Assembly (NCBI RefSeq): GCF_030936135.1
Contig: NC_082620.1
Coordinates: forward strand, 682,001-746,000
Length of the DNA: 64,000 nt
Direction of reading: 5' to 3'
Origin: Gavia stellata
Taxonomy: Eukaryota > Chordata > Aves > Gaviiformes > Gaviidae
Below the pieces are notes generated by a model. It had not been told where the DNA came from. It saw only the letters and a list, made by a program, of their open reading frames with translations, and searched no databases. The translations under genes and the position numbers were made by a program. Each line of letters starts with the position of its first letter. Within the stretch, counting starts at the first letter, position 1. This document shows, in pieces, positions 24,401 to 35,270 of the stretch.

Positions 24401-27400
24401 CAAAACAAATTACCAGACCTGTTCTTGGAGAGCTGTACCTATCTTTGAAGCATCCTTGGCCTTTGTTTTATCATCCCAAACAGCATTAAATGCTTGTTGG
24501 GGAGGCATCTTATCAGGCGCATCTACTTGGAAAGGCTTGAAAGGCTCTTGTCATGCTTTTCTTCATGTGTGTTTTGAATTTATAGCTCCCCATTGCCTGC
24601 AGAAACCCACCGAGCTGGGAAATGTATTAGAAAAGGAGATGATGCCCCCATCCTGAGCAGAGCTGATGTTAATGTAGCTGTTACACCTGCGGAATGGCTC
24701 TCTCCTGCCAAGGTGCCTGCAGTCGGACGGGGCACTGACTCATCGGCAGGACCGGCCGCACTGCTTTGCAGGACCTGGTTCCCTGGTATGATAAATGCTG
24801 ATTAAGTAGCAGGAGGGAGGAAAAGCCAGATCAGCACAAGGGGTTAGTACTGGAGGCAGAATCTGGTTTTCTTGGCTTACAGGCTTAAAGCTGATCAACC
24901 GACCCATGGTGCCTTGGGATGAATCTCACCGCTTTGCTGTGCGTCAGCTTCTCCATGTTCTAACTGAAACGATGGCTGGACCTGGGAGGGGAGAGGGCTG
25001 TCACAGTCACCCCGGGTTTGCTCAGCATCCAACATCCTCAAAGCTCCAGAGGGTGGTTTGCTGCCTTCATCTTGGGTCAGCTGCGTGCAGTGAGATACAG
25101 CAACTGTCACACCCTGTCTCCAGGACTGCAGCACGGGGATAGGGACACTCATTGCATGGTGTAGGGGCCAGCAGAAAGGTGACAGCCCTGGGTTTGGCCA
25201 CAGTGGGGTTCCCAAGCCAGCCATGTGCTTCAGGGAGCCACACGGCCAGTCCTCTGCAAACAGGGCTGCGCCCTTGAAGGAGCAGAAAGCCTTGGGCAAA
25301 GATGCTTAGCTGGTATAAAGGCTAGAAAAGAACTTCACTCTGAAACCAAGGCAGCCTGCCACTTTCTGCTGTCTGAGAGGCATTGCATCAAGTGATCTCC
25401 ACACACAAGGAAATCTGAATGCTTTTGACGGCTCGCCATGCAGACTCCCCACGGACACTGCAAGCCAAGCCAGCTTTCTCACCGTCTCCCACGGCCCCTC
25501 AGTTGTAAGCGTGAAACCAAGCTGGTGAATAATTCTGCTGATGCACAGAAGAGAAAATCTTGTTCTCTCCTCCTGGGGCAGACTGGCAGGGCTAATGGGA
25601 GGAAGAGGCTGTGACAGCTTGATTTTGTGGCTGAAGTCAGCAGATCTGGCTCCTGGGACACATGGGAACAGGCAGGGAGCAGGAGCCACTTTTGCACAGT
25701 CACTTCTCGGAGGCGAGCAGGGCTTCAAAGGAAAAATCCTTAGCAGGATGTCGCAACTTGGGAGGAGGAGGAAAAAAACAAGCAAACAAAAAAACCCACA
25801 AGCTCTGTAGGGCTGGGAAATGCAGAGTCAAGGAATGAGGTCTCTAAAAAGCCTTCGCTCAGTACTCGCATCTCTCAGAGCAGACAAGGTAGCAACATGA
25901 GCTGACGCTGGCAATTCCTGAGGACGTTAAAGCTTGGTGCTAGCATGAGTTTTGCCTGTCCCATGCAGAGGATCTCCCTTCTCCATGGCAGCACAGGGCT
26001 CCACCAGTGGCAGTATCACTTAAAGTGGGTGCCAGCAGCCACGGGAAGGAGGGATTCTCTGCTACGCATGTGCCAGCACAGATACCTATAGAGAATCTTG
26101 GATTATCCAACAGCCTGACTGAGCTTTTGGATAATCTGACTGGGTCTATCTTAAGCCCCCTCTGGCATCCAGAGGCTGGGGCAGGCGGATGGACCTGGGA
26201 AGTGGGCAAGCGTGCACACATGCAGGGCACGGTGGGTTGGGTTACTGGCATATGCAGGATGGACCATCGTGCCCACACACTCGATGAGGAGATGCCAAGA
26301 GCTTGCAAGGTGCTTGCCCCAAAAGGGTAAGCTCCCTCATTCCCCTAATGCTAACACCCGAGAGCAGCTCTGTAGCTCCTTCTGCTGAGGATGGGGCGAT
26401 GGAAAGCAGAACACATGGTCACCTCCACGCAGGGCCAGTCTTTTCCAGGTCAGCAAAGACCTCATGGCCATGTTCATGAGCTGGGCTGGTGGAGGAGGTG
26501 CCCAGCATGTGCAGTTTTGCCCAACAGCAGGCTCCTGGTTCTGTCATCCCCACTTTGAGCCCTGCTCAAATCCCAAGTGACAGGAAACCTGGCAGCTCCC
26601 AGAGGCCATCCTTGCCTGCTGGGGACTGGGGGAGCTAAAAGCAGGCTCAAGGAGGGAAGTGGTTTGGAGGGCAATGTTTGTCGGTGATGAGCACACAGCC
26701 ATGCTGCGGGAGCAGTGTGGCAGCTGGAGCTGGCAGCCGAGTGCCTGTCCTGCTTGTTTTGGCTGACTTCAGAGACCTCTGGCTTTTCCTAGTAGCACTT
26801 GGATGTGCCGGTACTCAGGAGACCTGACCGGGCACATTCAGACAACACTGAAAATATCTTCCTTGCAGGCAATAGAGGCAAAGGGGAGCCAGTAGCTGGG
26901 CTCCCCGAGAGACAGGGGACCATGCTGCAGAGGGATGGGTGTTTTGCTTGGGCTTGCTCTCTGCCAGCCAAAAATGCATCCTGCAGAGCCACCACAGTTA
27001 CACATTTAATGTGACCCCAGATGGGCACCAGGTCTCAGCTATGGAGGGGATGAGAGGTTACGTCTCCTTGCCTTCCACAGTGCGGGGTGTCCCAGCTGAA
27101 CATGGGTTCGTGCTCCCCCAACCCTTGCCTCCTAACCAGTTGTGCTGGCTGTCGTGGCAGGTACCTGGCAAAGCTGTCTTCAGTGGGGAGCATCTCTGAG
27201 GAGGAGACCTGCGAGAAGCTGAAGGGCTTGATCCAGCGCCAGGTGCAGATGTGCAAGAGGAACCTGGAGGTGATGGACTCAGTGCGGCGTGGAGCCCAGC
27301 TGGCCATCGAGGAGTGCCAGTACCAGTTCCGCAACCGCCGCTGGAACTGCTCCACTCTGGACACCCTGCCTGTCTTCGGCAAGGTGGTAACGCAAGGTGA

Positions 27401-30400
27401 GCCAGGAGGACACATGCCTGGGGTGCTGCTGCATGGGGGAATGGCTACAGCAGCAGTCCGGTGGGCTGCAGGCGGGTTTTGCTTGCTTGCCCCTAAGCCA
27501 GCGGCTGGGGAGAGCAGGGAACAGCCCAGTGCTGGATCTTGGGGCTGACGGGTCTTCCCTGGGCATTTCAGCAGGGCTCTTCTGACTGTGTTGGGGCAGC
27601 ATATCCAGACCCCTGCAGTTCCTCAGCTGCTGGGTGCTTCCTCTCCTGAACCTTTTTCACACCCAGCGGGTGCCCGTTGCATGGAGGCACCAGCCCAGGG
27701 CATCTGGAGAGCCTGGACCTTTTACAAGGACATGCTAAGTTCGCGCAGAGCCCTACAGTCACCCTGTGGTCTAATCTCTGCCCCGCCAAACCCAGGAGCT
27801 TCGCTCCGCAAAGCCGCGGCTGCAGCGGGATGCTGGATTTATTCAGTCTCTTCTCCGGGCGGCGCCGAAGCGGTGACCGCTGCCAGACTGGTGTCCTGCT
27901 CTCGAGCAGAGCCGTTTGCGGGCGAGACCTCGGGAGGACAGCCCTCTGCCGCCCGATGCGAGTAAAACACACGGCAACTGGACCCTCCGAGGACAGCATC
28001 ATCGCCCGCCACCGCCCAGCTGCCAGCCTTCAGGGGGGACTTATGGCCAGGGCAGCCTCCAGCCCCTCTGATCCCAGCTGCGCACAGGCGTCTGGGAGGC
28101 ACAGGGCTGTGGTCAAACCAAGCAAGGACCCAGAGCATCGGGGTGAGGAGATGGTGGGGAGAGCCCCTCTGCAACCCCTGGAGCCCACCACAGCGGCCCT
28201 TGCCTCTCCTCAGGTGCCACTGCCATCTCTGATGCACCATCTCACTTCCCATCCCAGGACCCATAGACCAAAGCGTCCCCCCCAGCTCCTTGTTTGACTT
28301 TCCTCCCCTAAACGCAGGGGTGAAGATCTCTTCTTGTGAAGGTTCAGGGACTGGAAATACCAGAAATACCAGAAACTAAAAGTCGTTTCTTTTTAGGCAG
28401 CCACAGCACAAACGGACCAACACGATCCTACTATTAACCTCGATTAACTTGGAGGCGGTTCAGTCCCCGCGCTGGCTGGGTCCTCCCCAGCCACTGCCGC
28501 CCAGGCCAGATTACAGCTGGGCCACCAAAGTCTGGGCTGCGACCACCAAAGTAGTTGCCCTCTGTCCGACCGGCAAGCTGGGGCAATGTTTGCTTGCAAG
28601 CCATCCCCTCCTCTACCCCCAGCATGGGACTACCCCAAATGCCAACCCTCCTTGCTCGGAGGTGGAAGGGCTGTGTCCTCAACTGGCCTCGGAGGACAGT
28701 GGGGATTTGGGTGTTGCAAGAGCTGATCCCTGGCCATGCCACCCTGTGCACGTATGCCCAGGGATGTCCCCTGACTTCCCAAACAAGCTCTTCCTAACCA
28801 GATGGCACCACACAGGTCGATGCAAGAGCTGGGAAGGGGCTGCACTGTGGGGACCAGCATGGTTTTGCAAGGCGCTTTGGGAACGGAGTGGGGTTTTGCG
28901 GGTTAGTTTGGGAGGTGCTGGGAGCTACAGGACCCTGTGTGAGAGGATGGCAAGGATCTGCAGGGGATGTTTCTGGATGTGAAAAGCAGCCAACTATTTT
29001 GGACGCAGGAGGGATTTCATGGCAGAGGTGTCCTGCAAGCACTGGGCAAGACAGTCTCTCCACATAAGCTCTGGAGAGCTCTCCCCACATTGGCAATACA
29101 GCCTTTGCATCTCCCTCATTGCCAGGTTCCGATTTGCCCATCGCATTCGTGTTTTTAACCTCGTGGAATGGTTCCCAGCTCCTTCACTACTGTGAGACAG
29201 GTCTCTCACTGCTGCAAATGATTTTCCAGCACTGAGGTGTCTCTGCTGAGACTGGTCTAGGCTTGGCACTAAGCAAACAGCATCCCTGGGAGTGGGGAGG
29301 ATGAGAGTCCTGCATGGGGAACCCCATCTTAGGAGGAAGAGATGGAGCAAAGGGCTTGACTTGATAGCTCTGCATAGCATGTTTTGCCGAGAGGCAGTTT
29401 TCAGACCAACTTTTCAAGGGGGTTTATGTGCAACACCAGCATTAGGAGGGAAGAGGAGCAGAGAAACATGCAACAGCCTACCAAGGGCCTTTGGCCACCT
29501 GGCTGCACCCCCTCCAGAAAGCCCTCTCGCGTGTCTCAGACTTGCTGCCACATTTCCCACCATCATTTGTGCTGTTGCAGGGACACGGGAGGCAGCATTC
29601 GTCTATGCCATCTCTTCGGCAGGGGTGGCCTTCGCAGTGACCCGAGCCTGCAGCAGCGGCGAGCTGGACAAGTGTGGATGTGACCGCACAGTGCAGGGGG
29701 GCAGCCCGCAGGGTGAGCATGCAAAGGGGCGGGGGGCAGCCGGGCGGGGATGCAAAATGGCCAAGCATGGAAATGCCCACTCTGGAGCCATCCAGAAAGG
29801 AGGAAAAAGTTTAAAAAAAAACAACAAACAAACTCCTGTTAGGCCACAAGTCCCTCAAAAAGGCATCTGGGAGCATCGCCCGCGGGTCAGAGAAAGCATC
29901 TTGTCCGTGTCCCCCCCCAGGGCCACACTCCCCAGCTTCCCCAATCCCCTAGGCAGCCCAGCCTAGTGGGTAGCAAGACAGAAGGGGTGGCAGGTCAGCT
30001 GTATTTCAGCAAGAGCAGGGCTGGAGAGGACGAGCAAGGCAGACTGGCTGTAATCTCTCTCATCTGTGCTTTCTGCCTTAGGCTTCCAGTGGTCAGGCTG
30101 CTCCGATAACATCGCCTATGGCGTGGCCTTCTCGCAGTCCTTTGTCGACGTCCGTGAGAGGAGCAAAGGGGCTTCTTCCAACAGAGCGTTAATGAACCTC
30201 CACAACAACGAGGCAGGAAGGAAGGTAATGGTGAGGGGGAAACCAAGGCAGCCGGTGCGGCTCTGCAGCATCCCAGCTGCGCTCTGCAGCCATTGCTTGA
30301 GACATTTTGGCTTCATTTAATCCCATCAGCTCACGTACATCAGCATTGCTTTGTGCACAACCCTTCCAGACCCTGTATGTCACGCTCTTCTTGCTTTGTC

Positions 30401-30916
30401 CATCCAGAGCTGACCATCCCCTCTCGTTTCTTGTGTCTGTTCCTCCAGGCGATCCTGAACAACATGAGGGTGGAGTGCAAGTGTCACGGCGTGTCAGGCT
30501 CGTGCGAGTTCAAGACGTGCTGGAAAGCCATGCCCCCCTTCCGCAAAGTGGGAAACGTCCTGAAAGAGAAATTTGACGGTGCTACGGAGGTCGAGCAGAG
30601 CGAGATCGGATCCACCAAAGTGCTGGTGCCCAAAAACTCCCAGTTCAAGCCGCACACGGACGAGGACCTCGTCTACCTGGACTCCAGTCCCGACTTCTGT
30701 GACCACGACCTCAAGAATGGGGTGCTGGGCACCAGCGGCCGGCAGTGCAACAAGACCTCCAAGGCTATCGATGGCTGTGAGCTGATGTGCTGCGGCCGGG
30801 GCTTTCATACGGACGAAGTGGAGGTTGTGGAAAGGTGCAGCTGCAAATTCCACTGGTGCTGCTCCGTCAAGTGCAAACCCTGCCATCGGGTGGTGGAAAT
30901 CCATACGTGCCGGTGA
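15394..30916 (+). CDS. WNT4: WNT4, secreted Wnt ligand, complete (5 coding exons)
   Basis: Exons 15394-15470, 27161-27396, 29581-29712, 30082-30224 and 30449-30916 join in frame to 351 codons plus TGA, the usual vertebrate WNT4 length. All introns are GT-AG. The product is a secreted, lipid-modified ligand that binds Frizzled receptors; in vertebrates WNT4 acts in kidney tubule formation and in female gonad and Mullerian duct development. Visible features are a hydrophobic signal peptide (residues 1-22), all 24 conserved cysteines, N-glycosylation sequons at Asn88 (NCST) and Asn297 (NKTS), and the palmitoleoylated serine at Ser212 in the CHGVSGSC motif. The C-terminal cysteine-rich domain ends HTCR. 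The ATG has A at -3, and the leader after it reads as a signal peptide joined correctly to the mature NWLYLAKL sequence. Identification is very secure; the paralogues WNT1, WNT3 and WNT11 differ in these segments. Confidence 0.98.
15501..15518 (+). repeat. (GCC)6 just inside WNT4 intron 1
   Basis: Six GCC units directly follow a run of nine G, about 30 bases after the exon 1 donor. Confidence 0.85.
16181..16196 (+). repeat. C10 run followed by GCGGGG
   Basis: Ten C residues at 16181-16190 are followed immediately by GCGGGG. The end of the run can pair with it as a short hairpin. It is intronic and no function can be assigned. Confidence 0.6.
17000..17240. promoter_or_regulatory. Second CpG-rich patch in WNT4 intron 1
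   Basis: CpG dinucleotides are again dense here, about 1.6 kb downstream of exon 1, after a less CpG-rich gap. It could be a shore of the main island, an intronic enhancer or an alternative promoter. No splice donor leading in frame to exon 2 was identified. Confidence 0.35.
17698..17712 (+). repeat. T15 homopolymer
   Basis: Fifteen T residues followed by five C in intron 1, read directly. Confidence 0.9.
19917..19938 (+). repeat. (ATTT)n microsatellite
   Basis: About five tandem ATTT units in WNT4 intron 1, read directly. Confidence 0.9.
20607..20622 (+). repeat. T16 homopolymer
   Basis: Sixteen T residues in intron 1. On the minus strand this is a poly(A) run, but no retrotransposon body was recognised beside it. 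Confidence 0.9.
23114..23422 (+). mobile_element. CR1 LINE, 5'-truncated 3' end, sense to WNT4
   Basis: The last ~70 codons of the CR1 ORF2 are readable on the plus strand (motifs [16 protein letters not shown] and [13 protein letters not shown]), ending in the usual frame at the TAG at 23343-23345. The standard short CR1 3' UTR follows and ends in ATTCTATGATT. The 5' part is missing because CR1 copies are normally truncated by incomplete reverse transcription. The frame from 23130 to 23345 is intact, so divergence is modest, but the fragment has no reverse transcriptase core and is inert. It lies in WNT4 intron 1. Confidence 0.95.
27132..27136 (+). other. WNT4: Candidate branch point CTAAC of WNT4 intron 1
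   Basis: CTAAC matches the yUnAy branch-point consensus, with its A at 27135, 25 bases upstream of the acceptor AG at 27159-27160. The sequence between it and the acceptor is unusually G/T-rich for a polypyrimidine region. An earlier AG at 27138-27139 is only four bases from this A, so it is probably skipped. Confidence 0.5.
27161..27396 (+). CDS. WNT4: WNT4 coding exon 2
   Basis: 236 bases encode residues 26-104 and the first base of Gly105. It begins after GGCAG and ends AAG|GTGAGC. It contains the first four Wnt cysteines and the Asn88 glycosylation sequon (NCST). Confidence 0.97.
27397..29580 (+). other. WNT4: WNT4 intron 2 (2,184 bases)
   Basis: Bounded by GTGAGC and TTGCAG. A CpG-denser stretch lies at about 27780-28000. 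Open frames inside it are GC-driven and overlap on both strands. No exon or repeat element was recognised. Confidence 0.9.
29581..29712 (+). CDS. WNT4: WNT4 coding exon 3
   Basis: 132 bases encode residues 105-148 and the first base of Gly149. The acceptor is TTGCAG and the donor CAGG|GTGAGC. It contains Wnt cysteines 5-7 (RACSS and KCGCD). Confidence 0.97.
29713..30081 (+). other. WNT4: WNT4 intron 3 (369 bases)
   Basis: Short GT-AG intron with a good pyrimidine-rich acceptor (CTGCCTTAG). It contains a purine-rich patch near 29795-29830. Nothing else was recognised. Confidence 0.95.
30082..30224 (+). CDS. WNT4: WNT4 coding exon 4
   Basis: 143 bases encode residues 149-196, from the FQWSGCSDN motif to NNEAGRK. 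The donor is AAG|GTAATG, weaker than consensus at +5. A second donor-like GTGAGG begins six bases later at 30231 and would add Val-Met in frame if used. The donor at 30225 is the one that gives the canonical protein. Confidence 0.97.
30225..30448 (+). other. WNT4: WNT4 intron 4 (224 bases)
   Basis: Short intron with a strongly pyrimidine-rich acceptor region ending TTCCTCCAG. An open frame running from 30293 into exon 5 is only intronic read-through. Confidence 0.95.
30449..30916 (+). CDS. WNT4: WNT4 coding exon 5 (C-terminal half)
   Basis: 468 bases encode residues 197-351 plus TGA. It includes the acylation motif with Ser212, the linker, the Asn297 sequon, and the C-terminal cysteine-rich domain with cysteines 9-24. 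No frameshift or premature stop was seen. Confidence 0.98.
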
Positions 30917-33035
30917 TGGACGGAGGGGAGCACCCATCCATCCCCCCTCTCTAACTGACCCTGCTTCTCCCTTGCCCCACGGCCAGGACTGAGGAAGTAA
31001 CCCAGACACTGCAGGGAGAGCGCAGCTCTTTACAGAGACAGAGCCCCAGAGGAAAACAGATTTTAAAGAAAAAAAAATATTTAAAGTTTAAAAAAAATTA
31101 TCATTGTTGGCTTTTTTTGTTTTGTTTTGTTTGCTTGCTTTTATTTATTGCTGAAGCCAGAGCCCCTTGGTGTCCAGTGCCACTAGGGATGTGTCTGCTC
31201 TCGGTGGCTGGCTGGGGACCTGCGTGATGCCTTCTCTCATCAGATGAGCTCCTGCTGACTCCGGAGCATTGCAAACAGGAGGTGTTTAAGCTGAGGCTAG
31301 CGTTAGGCACTTGGTATCTTCTATTGCAGTTATTTTTATTTGTTTAAGGCGTGCTGAGCATGTGTGCTGAGCATCCCAGAGCACTGCTTGCCTTGGCTGA
31401 GCCTCGGAGGGGATGGAGCACAGCCAGCGTGTGCAGCCAGGTGCATTGCAGAGGATGGGCAGATGGTGACAGGGTGGCAATGTCCCCAGGAGTTAAGCTC
31501 AATGCAGGGAAAGCCCAGTCAGGATGATCAGTATATGAGGGGGACATGGGACACTCTTGCATCCCCTTGTTGTGGGATGCTTGATGGCCTCCTGGGTGTT
31601 GGATGGATTTTGGAGCAGCTCCAGTGGCCACTCTGATTTACAGAAGCTCCTCAGCAGCTGCCCAGGGCTGTCGGAGGACGCAATGTTCCCATCATGCTCC
31701 CCTTGCCCTTGCAAGCTCCTTTCCCCCCTCACTTCTCCAGCATCTTGTTCAGCTGGAGACTGTGAAGAGTTCAGAGAGACCATGGTACCTGCAATCCAAT
31801 GACTCTTAATGGAGCTGGGAGCTGATGGGAGGAAATCCCAGGGGATTTCTTTTCCTCTGTCCCATTAATTGCCACCACCTTGCTCACTAGCATCCCACAA
31901 CCAAGTCTCTCCTTCCTCCACATGCTTGTTCTCCACACCCGGTGTGGGCTCTGGGGCCAGTTCCCGTCCCTTTGGCTCCTCAGAAAAGCAAAATTATTAA
32001 GTGGAGCAATTTCTGGGGGTGGGGGAAAGATGCTGCTGGGGGGAAAAGGCAATGCTCGTGCTCTGTTGCTACCCTTGGGCAGCAGGAGAGGGCTGAGTCT
32101 GAGGGATGCTTCCATGTGTGCCCCGACCACCAGGAATTAGTGCAGCAGGGCCCCAGCTGCCCCGTCTCACTCCCCGCAGGCTGGCCTGGAGCGATGCCAT
32201 GAGGATAACGCGCTGTCCTACCCACTCCGGCTTCCCTTCTGCCTGGGATCGGTTTAGTGCAGAGTCCTTGCTGCCGGGCTGCAGGACGAAATATTTGGAG
32301 AACTAATAAGCAGAGGGGCACTGCGAGGGGAGGTGGAAAGCGAACCGGTTCCTCTCTCCCTCACCCACTTGTCTGCGAGTCAAGAGGCAAAAGGGGAGCG
32401 GAGAAAAACCTCAAAATGGCACCTTGAGCCAACAGGAACATCTGCCCACGCTGCAGCAAGGAGTCAGCTTGGGGTGGCATTGCTGAGCCCTCCTGTGCAA
32501 ACTGGGAGCTCCCTGCATGGTCCAGAAAAGCCCGGAGCTGAGACCATCACCCTCTTGGCTGGGGGGGTCTTTCCAAACCTGCAGTCTTGTTTTTCTTCCT
32601 TGCTTCATCTTGAGAGGGGAAAGGTTGGGGGAACGTGCAGACATACGTTAAATCCCGTCTGGGCTGTGGCAGTGATGGGCTGGGGGAGAGTCTGTGGTCG
32701 CTGGAAGGTCTCCAGACACCGTCCGGCTGGAAGGCTGCTGACAACTGACTTGAAGCAGCGCAGGGCGAGGGGGATTTGCACTGAGGCATCCCCCCCAATA
32801 CCCCCCAGCTGCCTCCCTCCCGCCTGCCCAGCCCCAGCTCCAAAAAACCTTCAGCAAAGGGTGCCAGGTGGTGGGGGGGCTGAGACCCCGGGGAGACCCC
32901 GAGGTGGAGCCACGGTGGGTTGATCCACTTCAATGCAAACCAGAGACCTCTTCACCAGGGCAGTGCAGAGCAGGGATTGCCTCTCTCAATGGCTCAGTTG
33001 GTCAAGGGTGCAGCATTAAATCCTCAGGGGGGATC
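30917..33035 (+). other. WNT4: Probable WNT4 3' UTR (end uncertain)
   Basis: Noncoding sequence follows the stop. It starts with an A/T-rich block at about 31060-31150, including a TTTTG-repeat run at about 31112-31140. No AATAAA occurs in the first 4.9 kb. Candidate poly(A) signals are ATTAAA at 33015-33020 and 33399-33404, then AATAAA at 35872-35877. The end given here assumes the first, which yields a 2.1 kb UTR. Confidence 0.4.
33015..33020 (+). terminator. WNT4: Candidate poly(A) signal ATTAAA for WNT4
   Basis: The second most common hexamer, and the first candidate after the WNT4 stop. It is followed by T/C-rich sequence. The hexamer alone is weak evidence. Confidence 0.25.
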
Positions 33036-33044
33036 TCAGCTTCG

Positions 33045-33057
33045 CCCCCCCCCCCCC
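33045..33057 (+). repeat. C13 homopolymer
   Basis: Thirteen C residues, read directly. Such runs are prone to sequencing error. Confidence 0.85.
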
Positions 33058-33881
33058 GCTCCATCTCTTTAGTCCCCCAAGGCTGCAAGTTCTCAAGTAC
33101 CTTGGAGACTGTTCCTCCTCTTCCCAGCTCATGCAGAGGAGGTCACAGACCTCAGGCCACTGGCCAAGTTTTCTGCTCGTTGTCCATCTAGGATGAGGGC
33201 CAAAGCTGAACAAGACAATCCAGATCAGTGTGGAGATAATCTCCACACACGGGATTTTTTCAAGCTGTGATGAAAGCTGAGCCCTGTAAATGTCACCCGG
33301 AGATACCCCAGCTCCGCAGCACTCTGGCTCTTCTCACAACTGTAGATTTCAGCACCGGGGTGGGGGGGAAAGGCCTTTTTTTCATACTTACTTTGTCTAT
33401 TAAATAATGAGTTTGTGCTGAATGAGCCATGGGGTTTTCTTCTAGCAATCAGGCTCCACTGGGCTGTGTGAAACCAGCACATGCTGTAAACACCTAATCA
33501 TTATTGGTCGCCTCCCAAGAGTCCTTAGCTAGGAGGAGAGGTGCCCACGTGGTGCCTCTTGACAGTGTAGAGGGGACACTAAGGCTGTCCTTGTCCCTCC
33601 ACCTGTATCTTCTCGGGAGATGCTGGTGTTTGGACCACAGGCTGCATCCCTGCTTTCCCATCAGTGGAAGGAGAGCTTGCTCACTAATCTTCTGCCTTAA
33701 TGACTTGACACACCGCTGGCTTAAGAGGCCACTTATCTTAGATTTCAGTAAGTCTGCGACTTCCTCCTGTCGAGAGGCTGCTGATATTCATCTGCTTAAA
33801 ACAGTGCTGTCCTCCCATGCCCGCAGCCAAAGGCCACAGCTGCTACGTGTGCTGCCAGTGGTCTCAAGGTGCGGTTGGGTT

Positions 33882-33891
33882 GGGGGGGGGG
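33882..33891 (+). repeat. G10 homopolymer
   Basis: Ten G residues, read directly. Confidence 0.85.
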
Positions 33892-34369
33892 CAAGAACCA
33901 GCTGTAGATGCAGAGTCAGGGACCTGCCACCTCTTGCCTCCATCCCTGTGCTACAGGGTGCTGGATTTGGAGGGGATGTGGTGCCAGATGCCCAGCACAC
34001 TCCAAGCTGCCCCCAGCCTGTGCAGATCACTTGTCCTTTGTCCTTCCACAAGCCGGAGGCACTCAGCTGAATCCTTTTCATGCCATTCCCTATGGTCCGG
34101 AGCTGCTTGCTTCAGCACGGGCTGCTGCTGGGTCCGGCTGCACTAATGCTATGCCTTGTCTCCTTTCTTCAGTTGTAGCTCTCCGTTTTTGTGCTCTCCA
34201 AGCTCACCTTTCCACAGCATTCATGGTAAAACCAATGGCTTCTTTCTCTTTGGCCTCTGTGAGTGGCAGGGGTTGAGGGCTGTTTTTTTAAATTTAGCTG
34301 TTGTTGCAGAAATAGGACGGTAGGACGGGAGAAAATGAGCCCCGAGCCACCTAAAAACCCTTCTGTCAA

Positions 34370-35270
34370 ACGGCTCCTCTCCTCTCCTGGTGGATCCCAC
34401 CCCAAAACCTCCCAGCTCCATTCCTTCCCCTCCGCACTCCAGCTTCAGCCTCAGGTGAGGGACTGTCTCCACTCCCCCACACCACCTCCCAGCACGGTGG
34501 TGAAACGAAACATGCTTCAGCCTCATGCTGAAACAAGGTGCAGGGAGACGCCAGCTTCTCAGCAACTGTGGACGGAGCAAGACGTTGATGTCTTCCTCCT
34601 CCTGTGTCCCCCACCCGCTCAGCCTGTCCCCTACATCCCCCGTGCACCTGAGAACGTCCCACTAATCCTCTCCCCACCACTGCATCCCTCCACATGCTCG
34701 CCCCCATCCCAGCGCCACAGGCTCGGCATTCGGTCCTCATCCTCGGCCCCCTTGACACCCTCTCCCTGGTGAGCTCATCTCTCCTCCGAGGACTCGCAGA
34801 CCGACGTCTCCACCCAGCCTCTCCCACTCGTAAACCTTCCTGGATGTCCCACTGCCAACTCAAGATCGTCGTGGCAAAAACAGGACATCCCCTCCAAGTC
34901 CTCTCCGCCCTGCTCCAGTGGATGGGCAACTCCATGATTTTTTCCCATTCCCCAAACTCCCAACTTCACCACCATCTTCTGCTCCTTTTTTCTTCACTTT
35001 TTCTCCTGGAAAACTCGCCCCATGTGTCACATACCTTCAACTTCAGCTACTCCATGCTCTGGGCTTCACATTTGCCACCTCTCCACCCTCCAGTCTGAGC
35101 AGGACACGGCCAAGCGCATGGGCAGAGCTGATATTTCCCTCCAGCTGTTTTCGCCACATCACCCTCATGCCCTTTTCTGGCCACGAACACTTCCGTCATT
35201 CCCAACTATCTCATCCTCCCTCCCTGGGCATGCTCAGCCTCACCCACTGCTCTCCTCGCAAAGCAACTAA
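34370..35270 (+). repeat. Pyrimidine-rich (C/T-skewed) low-complexity stretch
   Basis: For about 900 bases the plus strand is roughly two-thirds C+T by eye, with recurring CTCC/CCTC/TCCC runs and few purine runs. No tandem unit or element boundary is visible. Long frames here follow from the skew, not from coding. Confidence 0.5.

Larger units (their letters stand above)
15471..27160 (+). other. WNT4: WNT4 intron 1 (11,690 bases)
   Basis: Long first intron with a GTGAGT donor and a GGCAG acceptor. It contains CpG-rich DNA continuing from the promoter, a second CpG patch near 17000-17240, several homopolymer and ATTT runs, and a 309-base CR1 tail at 23114-23422. A long antisense open frame lies at 20970-22019. 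No additional exon was recognised. In human, WNT4 intron 1 holds regulatory variants associated with reproductive traits, so enhancers here are plausible, but none was identified. Confidence 0.85.

Noticed and set aside
27138-27160. Alternative exon 2 acceptor at 27139 adding seven residues to WNT4 in frame
   Set aside because: The AG lies only four bases after the best branch point (A at 27135), too close for use. The acceptor at 27160 gives the exact conserved WNT4 junction.
27087-27160. Open frame entering WNT4 exon 2 from intron 1 with its own ATG, suggesting an alternative start
   Set aside because: It would replace the signal peptide with a non-hydrophobic, Cys-rich leader unlike any Wnt. 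The exon 1 junction is canonical.
30293-30448. In-frame ATG extension of WNT4 exon 5 into intron 4
   Set aside because: Splicing at 30449 reproduces conserved WNT4 exactly. The extension is intronic read-through with no Wnt similarity.
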